A stretch of DNA of 64,000 nucleotides. It comes from an uncultured Clostridia bacterium (GTDB lineage: Bacteria; Bacillota; Clostridia; Lachnospirales; Lachnospiraceae). The translations under genes were made by a program, and so were the position numbers. This document shows positions 8,802 to 17,623 of this stretch, one piece after another. The notes beneath the pieces were generated by a model that saw only the letters and a list, made by a program, of their open reading frames with translations, ran no database searches and was not told the origin of the DNA. The stretch is taken from the NCBI GenBank assembly GCA_937896665.1, contig CALBNS010000066.1:11126-75125 (forward strand). The letters run 5' to 3'. Numbering within the stretch: position 1 is the first letter of the stretch; every line of letters begins with the position of its first letter.

Positions 8802-9632
8802 ATGCGGGAATTTGATTTGGGAGCTTTGCAGTTATGTGAGCTTGATTTATTAAAAGAGTTTGTGAGAGTATGTGATAAACATCACTTGAAGTATTATCTG
8901 GCTTGGGGAACTTTATTGGGTGCAGTGCGTCACCAAGGATTTATTCCTTGGGATGATGATATTGATGTTTGTATGCCATATGAGGATTACGTGCGCTTTA
9001 AAGAAGTATGTGAAACGGAACTTGGTTCAGAATATTTTTATGAAGATTGGTATAACCACCATGACTGTTTCCTGCATTGGGCAAAGCTTAGAAAAAATGG
9101 GACCACTTGTATGACAAGAAGAGAGGCAGACCTGAAAATTCACTGGGGTGTAGGACTTGATATATTTCCGCTGATTAAAATAGATACCATGGGAATGAGT
9201 CGCACTAGGAAGCTGGCTAACGCAGTTTTGAAACTCATTCTACAAAGATCATATCTTCCTTATGGTGAAAAGAGTTTTTCAAAAAAAGTAAAAGGAATGA
9301 TTTATGCAGTAATTCCCAAAGCAATGGATGAAAAAATTGTCAGACAATGTTATAAAATATTAAGTAAATCAAAGGGAAATGCTAAGTATGTATATGATTT
9401 CTCAGATACATGGGCACGTGCCGCATGGCCTGCTGAAGTTTTTGGAGAAGGTGTTAAGTACCAGTTTGAAGACGTAATGCTGAATTGTCCGAATGATGTA
9501 GATGCATATTTGAAACAGGCATATGGAGAGGATTATATGGATATTCCCAAAGTTGAAGATCGGATTGATCATGGAGATATCATCGTTGATTTGGAGAAGG
9601 ATTATACATATTATCAATCATTGAAAGGTTAA
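8802..9632 (+). CDS. LicD family phosphotransferase (first of three)
   Basis: LicD proteins transfer phosphocholine or a related phospho-amino-alcohol from a CDP carrier onto sugars. This 276-residue copy has the family core YYLAWGTLLGAVRHQGFIPWDDDIDV at residues ~30-55, including the nucleotidyltransferase-fold GT...G and DDDID metal site, and W-rich C-terminal motifs. It sits between the epimerase and a GT4 gene, away from the other two licD genes at 15862 and 16744. The acceptor and head group are unknown. Confidence 0.9.
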   Translation: MREFDLGALQLCELDLLKEFVRVCDKHHLKYYLAWGTLLGAVRHQGFIPWDDDIDVCMPYEDYVRFKEVCETELGSEYFYEDWYNHHDCFLHWAKLRKNGTTCMTRREADLKIHWGVGLDIFPLIKIDTMGMSRTRKLANAVLKLILQRSYLPYGEKSFSKKVKGMIYAVIPKAMDEKIVRQCYKILSKSKGNAKYVYDFSDTWARAAWPAEVFGEGVKYQFEDVMLNCPNDVDAYLKQAYGEDYMDIPKVEDRIDHGDIIVDLEKDYTYYQSLKG

Positions 9633-9636
9633 GAAA

Positions 9637-10785
9637 ATGAAGATCTTGTTTTTGCAGAAAGTCGATAACGCGCGTGGGGGAATAGCAAGTGTGAATCTAA
9701 AACTGATGTCTTATTTTTTTTCAATGGGTCATCAAGTGGATGTCTTGTCGATTCGCCATGGATATACATGGGAAAAAATAAGTTACCCTGAGGGGGTAAA
9801 TGTGTATCTGATTAACGATGAAGAGATTTGGGGATGCCCGAGACTGAAAGATTTATTATCAAATTTAAAAAGCGGACATTTCATAAAGGGTGGTAAGCTG
9901 CTGTTTAATCGTGCACGATATAAAAAGAAAATAGCAGCTGATTATAAGGCATGTCAAGAAATGATTGAAAGCCTTGCGCCTGACGTTATCATTAATTCTC
10001 ATTACGAAATACTGGAGGGCATTGATGATAAATATCTTAGGAAGACTATTATGCATTTTCACACAAGTTTTGATCAGGTTTTGGCAAATAAAAGTTATTT
10101 GAAAACTTTTAAACAGTATGCAGACAAGATATATAAGTTCGTTTGGCTGAGTAAAAAAACGAAAGAAGCGGCTGAAAAGCATGGACTGAAAAATAGTCTG
10201 TGTATCTATAATCCGTTAGCTTTTAATGAACAACGTAGTGCAGATATGACTCATAAAAAGGTAGTCTTTCTCGGAAGACTGTCAGAAGAAAAAAGAATTC
10301 ATCTTGCTATTGAATATTTTCGGGAAGTAGTTCAGGAGAATGGGATTAAAGGGTGGATTTTCGAGATTTATGGCACCGGGGACTTAGAAGATACTATAAA
10401 ATCAGCAATTAAAAACGACTCACAGATTTTTTATAGAGGCCAGACGGAGAAGGTCAATGAAGTTCTGCTTGACAGCAGTATCATGGTATTGACATCAAGT
10501 TTTGAAGGCATGCCGCTTGTGGTGCTTGAAGCAAATGAGTGCGGTGTTCCGGTACTCTCATATGATTTCGGAGAGTCAAGCCAGGAAGTCATTTTGAACG
10601 GAAAGACAGGTATTGTTATACCCCAAAATGACAAAGAAGCTTTTAAGGAAGCCTTACTAAAATTGTTTGTAGATGAGGAATATCGCAAAGAATTAAGCAT
10701 AAATGCCAAACAATTTGCGAAGGAGTTCGCTATCGAAAACATTGGAAAACGGTGGACAGATTTGTTTGAGGAGATGGAGAAGTAG
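9637..10785 (+). CDS. Glycosyltransferase family 4 (GT-B fold)
   Basis: 382-residue cytosolic or peripheral glycosyltransferase. The N-terminal domain has the Gly-rich ARGGIASVNLKL loop. The C-terminal domain contains FLGRLSEEKR, the FEIYGTGDLED phrase and the E-x7-E type signature SSFEGMPLVVLEANECGVPV. Its start is 4 bases after licD. Donor and linkage cannot be told from sequence. Confidence 0.9.
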   Translation: MKILFLQKVDNARGGIASVNLKLMSYFFSMGHQVDVLSIRHGYTWEKISYPEGVNVYLINDEEIWGCPRLKDLLSNLKSGHFIKGGKLLFNRARYKKKIAADYKACQEMIESLAPDVIINSHYEILEGIDDKYLRKTIMHFHTSFDQVLANKSYLKTFKQYADKIYKFVWLSKKTKEAAEKHGLKNSLCIYNPLAFNEQRSADMTHKKVVFLGRLSEEKRIHLAIEYFREVVQENGIKGWIFEIYGTGDLEDTIKSAIKNDSQIFYRGQTEKVNEVLLDSSIMVLTSSFEGMPLVVLEANECGVPVLSYDFGESSQEVILNGKTGIVIPQNDKEAFKEALLKLFVDEEYRKELSINAKQFAKEFAIENIGKRWTDLFEEMEK

Positions 10786-10791
10786 TTTAAC

Positions 10792-12294
10792 ATGAGAACG
10801 AAAAAAGTTTTATTAAATTTGATTACTGATGTTTTGCCTATGCTGATTGTAGCAATTTTAGGGATTTTTAAATTTAAACTCTTTGTACAGGTACTTGGAC
10901 AGGAAGTACAGGGGATGTATCAGCTGTTTACTCAAATTATGGTCTATATAGCCATTGTAGACGGCGGACTTGGAAGTGCAGTACTCCATGCATTATACCG
11001 TCCAAATACTTCTGGTAATGTGGAAGAAATGAATGCTGTCCTTTCGGGGGCACAGCGTATTTTTTCGTTTCTAGGAATTTTAGTCTATGGGCTGGCATTT
11101 CTTGTTTCATTTTTTGTGCCATTTTTTATTAAGGATAATCCATTTGAGTATAGCTATGTTGTAATTACCTTTTTATTATTTGCTTTAAGCAGCGTGATAA
11201 GCTACTTTTTTGTTCCGTATCAATGTTTGCTGGAAGTCAAAGAACATCGGTATATATACAACAGTGTGACTCAGATGGGACAAATTGTTCAGAGTGCTCT
11301 TGAAATCGGAATGCTCTTGGCAGGTATTAATTTTTTTGTAATTCTTATGATGCACAGTGCAGTAAAACTGGTTGTCTATGTTTCAATTGCAATTATTGCA
11401 AAAAGAAAGTTTCCAGAATATAATTATAATAGTGAAACCAAAGATTATACATTTAAGCGTCAGGTAAAACATTTAATGTTTCATAAGATTAATGGTCTTG
11501 TCGGTTCAAATATAGATGTTTTGATTATTACTAAATTTTTAGGTCTGACAGCAACGAATGTTTATTCAACTTATAGTTATATCGTAACTATGGTAAAGCA
11601 GATTGTAGAGAGAATATATTCGTCGCTGTTGGCTATTCTGGGCAATATTTTAAGCAAGGATAGGGAACAGGCATATGAGCTATTTAAAGAATTAAACTCT
11701 ATGCTGTTTTATATTGCCACAGTAATCTGTGTGCCACTTTTATTGGCAATCAATCCATTTATCGAAATCTGGTATGAAGGGATGATTCGGACAGACAGAT
11801 TGGTGCCATATGCATTTGTTGGAATTTTGTTTTTAGCAATTGTAAAAATAGCAACCATTGTTTTTGTAAATGCTGGTGGATTATTTGAGCAGACAAAGAA
11901 ATGCGCAGTAGCAGATACAGTTGTGAACCTGACTTTATCATTGATATTAGTTAATATATTGGGAATTTCCGGTGTTCTCTTTGCCACCTGTGTTGCCGTG
12001 TTTAACGCAGAATATGTGATGAAAACAATTGTAATTCATAAAGAAATATTCAAGCGCCCTAGCAGAATTTATTTTATAAAAAATATCAAATTCTGGGTGC
12101 TTCTAGCTATAGATATCATAATTGGTCAGAAAATAGTACCTTTTATGATGCTGGATAATATCTTTGTGTGGTTCTTATCCTTTGCAATTTATACGGTGAT
12201 AAATGGTGTAGTGATTCTTGGTGTATATATATTGCTTCGTGAAGCTACATTTTTAAACAGAGTGAAGAATTTAGTGAAACGAGAAGGAAAATAG
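10792..12294 (+). CDS. Polysaccharide repeat-unit flippase (Wzx-like)
   Basis: 500-residue integral membrane protein with about 12-14 hydrophobic helices, of the MOP/oligosaccharide-flippase type. It is predicted to move the lipid-linked repeat across the membrane. The N-terminal FKLFVQVLGQEVQGMYQLFTQ phrase resembles other Wzx proteins. Presence with a Wzy-like polymerase (14235) points to Wzx/Wzy-dependent assembly rather than an ABC transporter. Confidence 0.88.
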   Translation: MRTKKVLLNLITDVLPMLIVAILGIFKFKLFVQVLGQEVQGMYQLFTQIMVYIAIVDGGLGSAVLHALYRPNTSGNVEEMNAVLSGAQRIFSFLGILVYGLAFLVSFFVPFFIKDNPFEYSYVVITFLLFALSSVISYFFVPYQCLLEVKEHRYIYNSVTQMGQIVQSALEIGMLLAGINFFVILMMHSAVKLVVYVSIAIIAKRKFPEYNYNSETKDYTFKRQVKHLMFHKINGLVGSNIDVLIITKFLGLTATNVYSTYSYIVTMVKQIVERIYSSLLAILGNILSKDREQAYELFKELNSMLFYIATVICVPLLLAINPFIEIWYEGMIRTDRLVPYAFVGILFLAIVKIATIVFVNAGGLFEQTKKCAVADTVVNLTLSLILVNILGISGVLFATCVAVFNAEYVMKTIVIHKEIFKRPSRIYFIKNIKFWVLLAIDIIIGQKIVPFMMLDNIFVWFLSFAIYTVINGVVILGVYILLREATFLNRVKNLVKREGK

Positions 12295-12295
12295 A

Positions 12296-13249
12296 ATGGA
12301 TATTAAGGTAAGTGTGGTTGTTCCCGTTTATGGAACAGAGCAATATTTAAGAAAATGTTTGGATAGTCTGATTGAACAGACGTTGCAAGAAATAGAAATC
12401 CTTGCTGTAAATGACGGCTCACCGGACCATAGTCAGGAGATTATAGATGAATATGAAAAGGAGTACCCTCAGATCAGAGGTTTGCAAAAGCCAAACGGTG
12501 GGTTAAGTGATGCGCGTAATTATGGAATACAGCATGCTAAAGGTGAGTTCATTGCATTTGTAGATAGTGATGATTATATAGAACCAAAAATGTGTGAGAT
12601 TATGTATACAAAGGCGAACGAAGACTCTTTGGATATTGTGGTTTGTGATACATTTATGGAGTATCCGACACACTCTTATGTTATGAAAGGCGATTTGGGT
12701 TATACAGATGACTCTGTGAAAGCATATATTTTTGCATATCCGAATGCACCGGCACGGTTGGTGCGTACATCATTAATGAAGGAACATTTGTTTAGAAAAG
12801 GTATCTGGTATGAAGATCTTGATTTAATGCCGACACTTGCAGTCTATACTACCAAAATAGGTTTTGTAGATTTTCCACTCTATCATTATTTACAGCGGGA
12901 CGCAAGCATTATGAATCAGATGCAATTTCATTCTAAGTTTCAGGATATTTTTATTGTGCTTCAGAATGTAATAGATGTATTTGAAACCAACGGGCTATAT
13001 GAAAAGTATTATGAGGAACTAGAGTATCTTTTTATCATTCAGCTTCAGCGAAGTGCAATTCTGCGTTTCGCGGGGGTAAAAGGAGCTGAAAAATGCTTGA
13101 AAAGGGCGCATACAATTATGCAGACCAGATTTCCAAGCTGGAAACAAAATATATATCTAAGGCAGTCGAGCTGGAAGTTCCGGTTGATTTGTCGACTCGG
13201 AGCATGGCGGCAATATTGGATGATTGCGTTATTAAAGAAGTTTTTCTAA
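12296..13249 (+). CDS. Glycosyltransferase family 2
   Basis: 317-residue GT-A enzyme. The first ~110 residues hold the GT2 core: VSVVVPVYGTEQYLRKCLDSL, VNDGSPDHS, and the DXD-type VDSDDYIEP. It is followed by a less conserved acceptor domain. The gene begins one base after the flippase stop codon. It is clearly paralogous to the next gene, sharing the GGLSDARNYG phrase. Confidence 0.92.
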   Translation: MDIKVSVVVPVYGTEQYLRKCLDSLIEQTLQEIEILAVNDGSPDHSQEIIDEYEKEYPQIRGLQKPNGGLSDARNYGIQHAKGEFIAFVDSDDYIEPKMCEIMYTKANEDSLDIVVCDTFMEYPTHSYVMKGDLGYTDDSVKAYIFAYPNAPARLVRTSLMKEHLFRKGIWYEDLDLMPTLAVYTTKIGFVDFPLYHYLQRDASIMNQMQFHSKFQDIFIVLQNVIDVFETNGLYEKYYEELEYLFIIQLQRSAILRFAGVKGAEKCLKRAHTIMQTRFPSWKQNIYLRQSSWKFRLICRLGAWRQYWMIALLKKFF

Positions 13250-13262
13250 GGGAGGCGGAAGT

Positions 13263-14222
13263 TTGGAATTAAGTATTATTGTTCCTGTTTACAATGTAGA
13301 AACCTATTTGGAAAAATGTATCAATAGTCTGGTTAACCAGACACTTGACCATAACTGTTATGAAATAATTATAGTAAATGATGGATCACCAGATCACAGT
13401 CAGGACATCATCGACAGATTCGCAGTTCAATATTCCAATATCGTGGCATTGCAAAAAATAAATGGCGGATTAAGTGACGCAAGAAATTATGGTTTAGAAC
13501 ATGCGAAAGGGAAATATGTTGCGTTTGTAGACAGTGATGATTATGTAGATATCAAAATGTATGAGACTATGCTTGAGAAGGCAGCAGAACGTGATTTTGA
13601 CATGGTTGTCTGTGATTTTAAAGAGATTTATGACGATCATGAATTTCAAGGTTCTTCAAGAGTGCAAAAGGATTTATTAAATAAAGATGATGTACGTTTT
13701 GCAATGCTGGATTTTTATCCGTCTGCATGGAACAAGATTTATAAAAGAGAGTTGTTTTCAGAAATTCGCTTTAAAAAAGGAGTTTGGTTTGAAGATGTTG
13801 AATGTCTGTACCGGCTTTTCCCGGCTGTCAACACAGTTGGGGTCGTAAAAGAAACATTCTATTTTTATATCCAGCATCCAGGTAGTATATCGAAATCGAC
13901 TGATCCACGTATTTTTCACTGTGTAGAGAACTGGAACGGAATTGTAGAGTACTATGAAAAGAATGGCTTCATGAATTTGTATCGAAAAGAAATAGAGTAT
14001 TGTTATGTGCGCTACATTTATGCCACTTTTTTGAAAGCTGCTTTAAAGTTTAATAAAGAAACTTATCAAAGAGCACTTGATATGGCAGTGCGGGAAGTTC
14101 AGCGGCATTTTAAACATTACAGAGGCAATTCATATTTTTATAGCTCTGCAAAGGGGATATACTGCGTAATGTTCAACAAGATGATTGGGGAGTTTCTGTA
14201 TTTATTCAAAGGAAGAAAATAA
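13263..14222 (+). CDS. Glycosyltransferase family 2 (paralogue of the preceding gene)
   Basis: 319-residue GT-A enzyme with LSIIVPVYNVETYLEKCINSL, VNDGSPDHSQ, GGLSDARNYG and VDSDDYVD. The start is a TTG with GGGAGG about eight bases upstream, which decides it over later candidates. Side by side with the 12296 gene, it probably arose by tandem duplication and adds another sugar of the repeat. Confidence 0.92.
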   Translation: MELSIIVPVYNVETYLEKCINSLVNQTLDHNCYEIIIVNDGSPDHSQDIIDRFAVQYSNIVALQKINGGLSDARNYGLEHAKGKYVAFVDSDDYVDIKMYETMLEKAAERDFDMVVCDFKEIYDDHEFQGSSRVQKDLLNKDDVRFAMLDFYPSAWNKIYKRELFSEIRFKKGVWFEDVECLYRLFPAVNTVGVVKETFYFYIQHPGSISKSTDPRIFHCVENWNGIVEYYEKNGFMNLYRKEIEYCYVRYIYATFLKAALKFNKETYQRALDMAVREVQRHFKHYRGNSYFYSSAKGIYCVMFNKMIGEFLYLFKGRK

Positions 14223-14234
14223 GGGGGAATATCA

Positions 14235-15860
14235 TTGGACAAAAAGTTAACAAAAATCAACCATTTACTAATAGGAATTTTAATTCTTGCTCAGCCGTTT
14301 ATCGTAATGTTTCAGGCGACTGTTGTGCGCGATGTACAGCTGTTCGGGTTGTCTATATTTGAGTCATTTAATATTATTCTGGCATTGGTTAGTACATGCC
14401 TGACTATTTATACCTATTCGACAAAAAGAAAGTTTTTAAAATATATTCCGTATGTAGCTGTGTTAGCTGCTTATTTTCTGGCACATGGATATCATATATA
14501 TCAATTTAATAATGTGGTTTATCCATTCCAATCACCTAATTTCCTCGTGGAAAGTTATTATATTTTCAGAACATTTATTGTACCTCTGCTGTTAGTGTTC
14601 AATATTTACTATTCGGGGATGAAAAAAGAACAGGTATTAAAAATATTGGAAGTGTTTATTTTGGTCATTGTGACGGTGATGGTAGTAACCAATATTTTCT
14701 ATATTGCACAACGTAATTATTCGGACAAAACGATATATAATACGTTAAATCTATTTGATTGGTTTACTTTTCAAAACCCATACAAGTACAGTTATTACCA
14801 ACTGACAACGAAAGGCTGGTTTTTGTCAGGAAACCAGATGGCAGGAATATTATTCATGTCATTTCCTGTAATTGTGTATCGTGCCTACAAGTTCAGAGAT
14901 GTTTTTCACTATATATTAGTTGCTCTGCAGATGATGGCAATGTTCATGCTAGGGACAAAGGTTTCAAATATAGGATGTATTCTGATTATGGCAATGTTTG
15001 TCATGTTATGGTTATTGTTTAAACTGCTAAAACACAAAGAAAAAGGAATTATTATTTTACTTGTAATCAGTATCGGTTTTGCAGCCCTTTTTCCGTTTTC
15101 ACCGTCGGGATATATGATTAAATATCAAAAAGAAAGGGAAGTAACTTCAACAGGAGGTTCCGATACAATCTTGGAGAGTGCGGTTGATGCTGAAGAAGAT
15201 GACGATGGAGAATACGATTCTGAAATAGATCTTAAGAAATTAAGCGAGGATTCTAAAATCTTTATAAAGTTAAATCCAGAATCGCTAAGTGAGGATGAAA
15301 AACGATTTGTAAAAGAATATATGGCAGAATATTATACCTATTTTGGAATTTCGACATTTATTCTTAAACACTATGATGATTTAGAACACAGTAGCTTCTG
15401 GGCTCGTTATATCCAAAAGACGCCAAATAATGACTATCGTGTCCTAAAATCAATGATTTTAAAGGATATTTACGAAAAAAATAATAATCCACTCGATAAA
15501 TATCTAGGTATGGGTTATACTTTAAATTATATTTATACAGAGTCCGATTATACATATCAATTATATAGTTATGGCATTTTCGGTGTGTTATTATTGATAA
15601 CTCCGTATTTTTATATGTTGTTATATGTGATTTATCGGGGATTACAAAATTTTAGGGCGATGTTTACACTGGAATCTGCGATGTATTATATCGCTCCGCT
15701 GTTGGGACTTTGTGTGGCGAAGTTCTCAGGCCATGTTTTGGAGCGGCCGTTCCCACTGATAACATTAGGAATGCTGATAGGAATTATTTTGATACACACG
15801 CGTAATTGTGTAAATAGTTATGGTGTAGAATACGTTGATTCTGAAGAAAAGGGGCTGTAA
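14235..15860 (+). CDS. O-antigen polymerase/ligase-like membrane protein (Wzy candidate)
   Basis: 541-residue membrane protein with about ten helices and one large hydrophilic loop of roughly 160 residues (about 300-460). The loop begins with an acidic patch (AEEDDDGEYDSEIDL), the topology expected of Wzy or WaaL proteins. The TTG start follows AAGGGGG. Wzy sequences diverge widely, so the call rests on topology, the helix motif LGTKVSNIG, and the locus context with a flippase. Confidence 0.75.
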   Translation: MDKKLTKINHLLIGILILAQPFIVMFQATVVRDVQLFGLSIFESFNIILALVSTCLTIYTYSTKRKFLKYIPYVAVLAAYFLAHGYHIYQFNNVVYPFQSPNFLVESYYIFRTFIVPLLLVFNIYYSGMKKEQVLKILEVFILVIVTVMVVTNIFYIAQRNYSDKTIYNTLNLFDWFTFQNPYKYSYYQLTTKGWFLSGNQMAGILFMSFPVIVYRAYKFRDVFHYILVALQMMAMFMLGTKVSNIGCILIMAMFVMLWLLFKLLKHKEKGIIILLVISIGFAALFPFSPSGYMIKYQKEREVTSTGGSDTILESAVDAEEDDDGEYDSEIDLKKLSEDSKIFIKLNPESLSEDEKRFVKEYMAEYYTYFGISTFILKHYDDLEHSSFWARYIQKTPNNDYRVLKSMILKDIYEKNNNPLDKYLGMGYTLNYIYTESDYTYQLYSYGIFGVLLLITPYFYMLLYVIYRGLQNFRAMFTLESAMYYIAPLLGLCVAKFSGHVLERPFPLITLGMLIGIILIHTRNCVNSYGVEYVDSEEKGL

Positions 15861-15861
15861 C

Positions 15862-16722
15862 ATGGCAGGAAATGGGCTTATGACAGAATTGTCACCAGAT
15901 GTTTTAAAAAGACTTCAGGAGACACAGATAAAGATATTAGAAGAGATTGTGCGCATTTGTGATAAATATCATCTTCAATATTTTTTGATTTATGGAACAT
16001 TAATCGGGGCAATCAGACATCGGGGATTTATTCCATGGGATGATGATCTTGATATTGGAATGCCTCGCGTTGATTATGAAAAATTTATACAAGTAGCAAA
16101 AAATGAATTGAAAGAGGAGTATTATCTTCAAAATACAGATACAGAGCCGGAATATTGGCAGTCATTTGCGAAAGTTAGAAAAAATGGTACTCTTTTTGAA
16201 GAGGCTTCTGTATCGGGGATGTCCGATAATATTCATAAAGGGATTTTTGTAGATATTTTTCCAATTGATTATGTGAAAAAAAACAAAGGTTTTTTTGTCC
16301 ATATGCAGTTTATTCTTGCTAAGGCAATCAACGAAACCATGTATTATAAAGCAGGGGTGTTTGCAAAGAAAGAAAAGTTAAGATATAAGAACCTTGATAT
16401 TCTGTTGAAACACTTTTCTATGAAAACATTATGTAATATGCAAAAAAAAGTTGCAAGCATGCAGAATCAAAAGAAATCAAAATATTTTGCGGATTTTAAT
16501 TCATCAAGACACTATTTGGAAGCTATTTTTCCTCTTGATTATTTTATACCGTTTCAGGATGGAGAATTTGCAGGGAGACAATTTAAGATTCCGAAAGAAT
16601 ATGACAAATATTTGAGGACTGTTTATGGTGATTATATGAAGCTTCCGAGGGAGGAAGAACGTGTCAATCATCGTACGTTACGAATTATTTTTGATACTAC
16701 GAAAGAAAACAGTAGGTTATAA
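15862..16722 (+). CDS. LicD family phosphotransferase (second of three)
   Basis: 286 residues counted from ATG 15862, chosen because AAAAGGGGC precedes it; an in-frame TTG at 15835 lies inside the polymerase gene and has no site. The core YFLIYGTLIGAIRHRGFIPWDDDLDIG gives the metal-binding acidic cluster. It differs from the other two copies in its central and C-terminal halves, which fits a different acceptor or CDP donor. Confidence 0.9.
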   Translation: MAGNGLMTELSPDVLKRLQETQIKILEEIVRICDKYHLQYFLIYGTLIGAIRHRGFIPWDDDLDIGMPRVDYEKFIQVAKNELKEEYYLQNTDTEPEYWQSFAKVRKNGTLFEEASVSGMSDNIHKGIFVDIFPIDYVKKNKGFFVHMQFILAKAINETMYYKAGVFAKKEKLRYKNLDILLKHFSMKTLCNMQKKVASMQNQKKSKYFADFNSSRHYLEAIFPLDYFIPFQDGEFAGRQFKIPKEYDKYLRTVYGDYMKLPREEERVNHRTLRIIFDTTKENSRL

Positions 16723-16743
16723 CTAGTTACGAGGGGGATAGAT

Positions 16744-17577
16744 ATGGCAGATGTAAATTTGCGTGACTTACAGCTCTATATGTTGGATATTTTAAAAGAG
16801 TTGGACAGAATTTGTAGAAAAAATAATATTCAATACTATTTGGCTTATGGAAGCTGCATCGGCGCAGTGAGACATCATGGATTCATACCTTGGGATGATG
16901 ATATTGATATTCAAATGAAGATGGAAGATTATTTGAAATTTATGGAGATATGTAAGACAGAATTAGATGAAAAATATTATTTGAACAATCATTTTCATGA
17001 TGCAAAGTCTTATATTTTCTGGAGTCAGTTCGGTGTAAAGAATAGTACATCCATTAATAGGTCCATGAGTCATGTACATAAGCCATGGGGCATATGTGTT
17101 GATATTTTCCCACTATTCCCCTATTCAAGAGATCCTGAAATTCAAAAAAGACTACAACGGAACTTTAGAATTATGAGAATATTGAGTTTAAAACATTACC
17201 ATGTTGGAACGATGAGAAATACAAAAGGGATAGAAAAACTCAAAAAGATGGTACATTGTATTATACCTGATCGCATGAATTGTGCATTGTTCAGATATTA
17301 TTTTAAGAAACTCTGTCGCGCGGAAGGTTTAGGAGAGCAATGTTTGACAGATTATTTGGATGTTAGTCCACAAGATTACATGGAGAAAGCATGGTTTGAA
17401 GATACTGTGGAGCTTGACTATGAAAATTTGAAGATGCCTTGTCCGGTTAATTATGATGCTTATCTGACATTGATTTTTGGAGATTACATGCAGATCCCAA
17501 AGGATAAAACAAAACATAGTGATGACCCAAATGTAATTATTAAATTTGACGAATGCTATGAAAGATATTGGTCTTAA
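16744..17577 (+). CDS. LicD family phosphotransferase (third of three)
   Basis: 277 residues with the core YYLAYGSCIGAVRHHGFIPWDDDIDIQ. Note GSCIGA where the other copies have GTLLGA or GTLIGA. It directly precedes the nucleotidyltransferase-decarboxylase fusion, so it is the best candidate to use the product of that enzyme. The C-terminal half has the family-type phrase YDAYLTLIFGDYMQIP. Confidence 0.9.
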   Translation: MADVNLRDLQLYMLDILKELDRICRKNNIQYYLAYGSCIGAVRHHGFIPWDDDIDIQMKMEDYLKFMEICKTELDEKYYLNNHFHDAKSYIFWSQFGVKNSTSINRSMSHVHKPWGICVDIFPLFPYSRDPEIQKRLQRNFRIMRILSLKHYHVGTMRNTKGIEKLKKMVHCIIPDRMNCALFRYYFKKLCRAEGLGEQCLTDYLDVSPQDYMEKAWFEDTVELDYENLKMPCPVNYDAYLTLIFGDYMQIPKDKTKHSDDPNVIIKFDECYERYWS

Positions 17578-17623
17578 TATGATACAAGGATAAAAGGTTT
17601 GATTTAAGAAATGGAGGAAAATT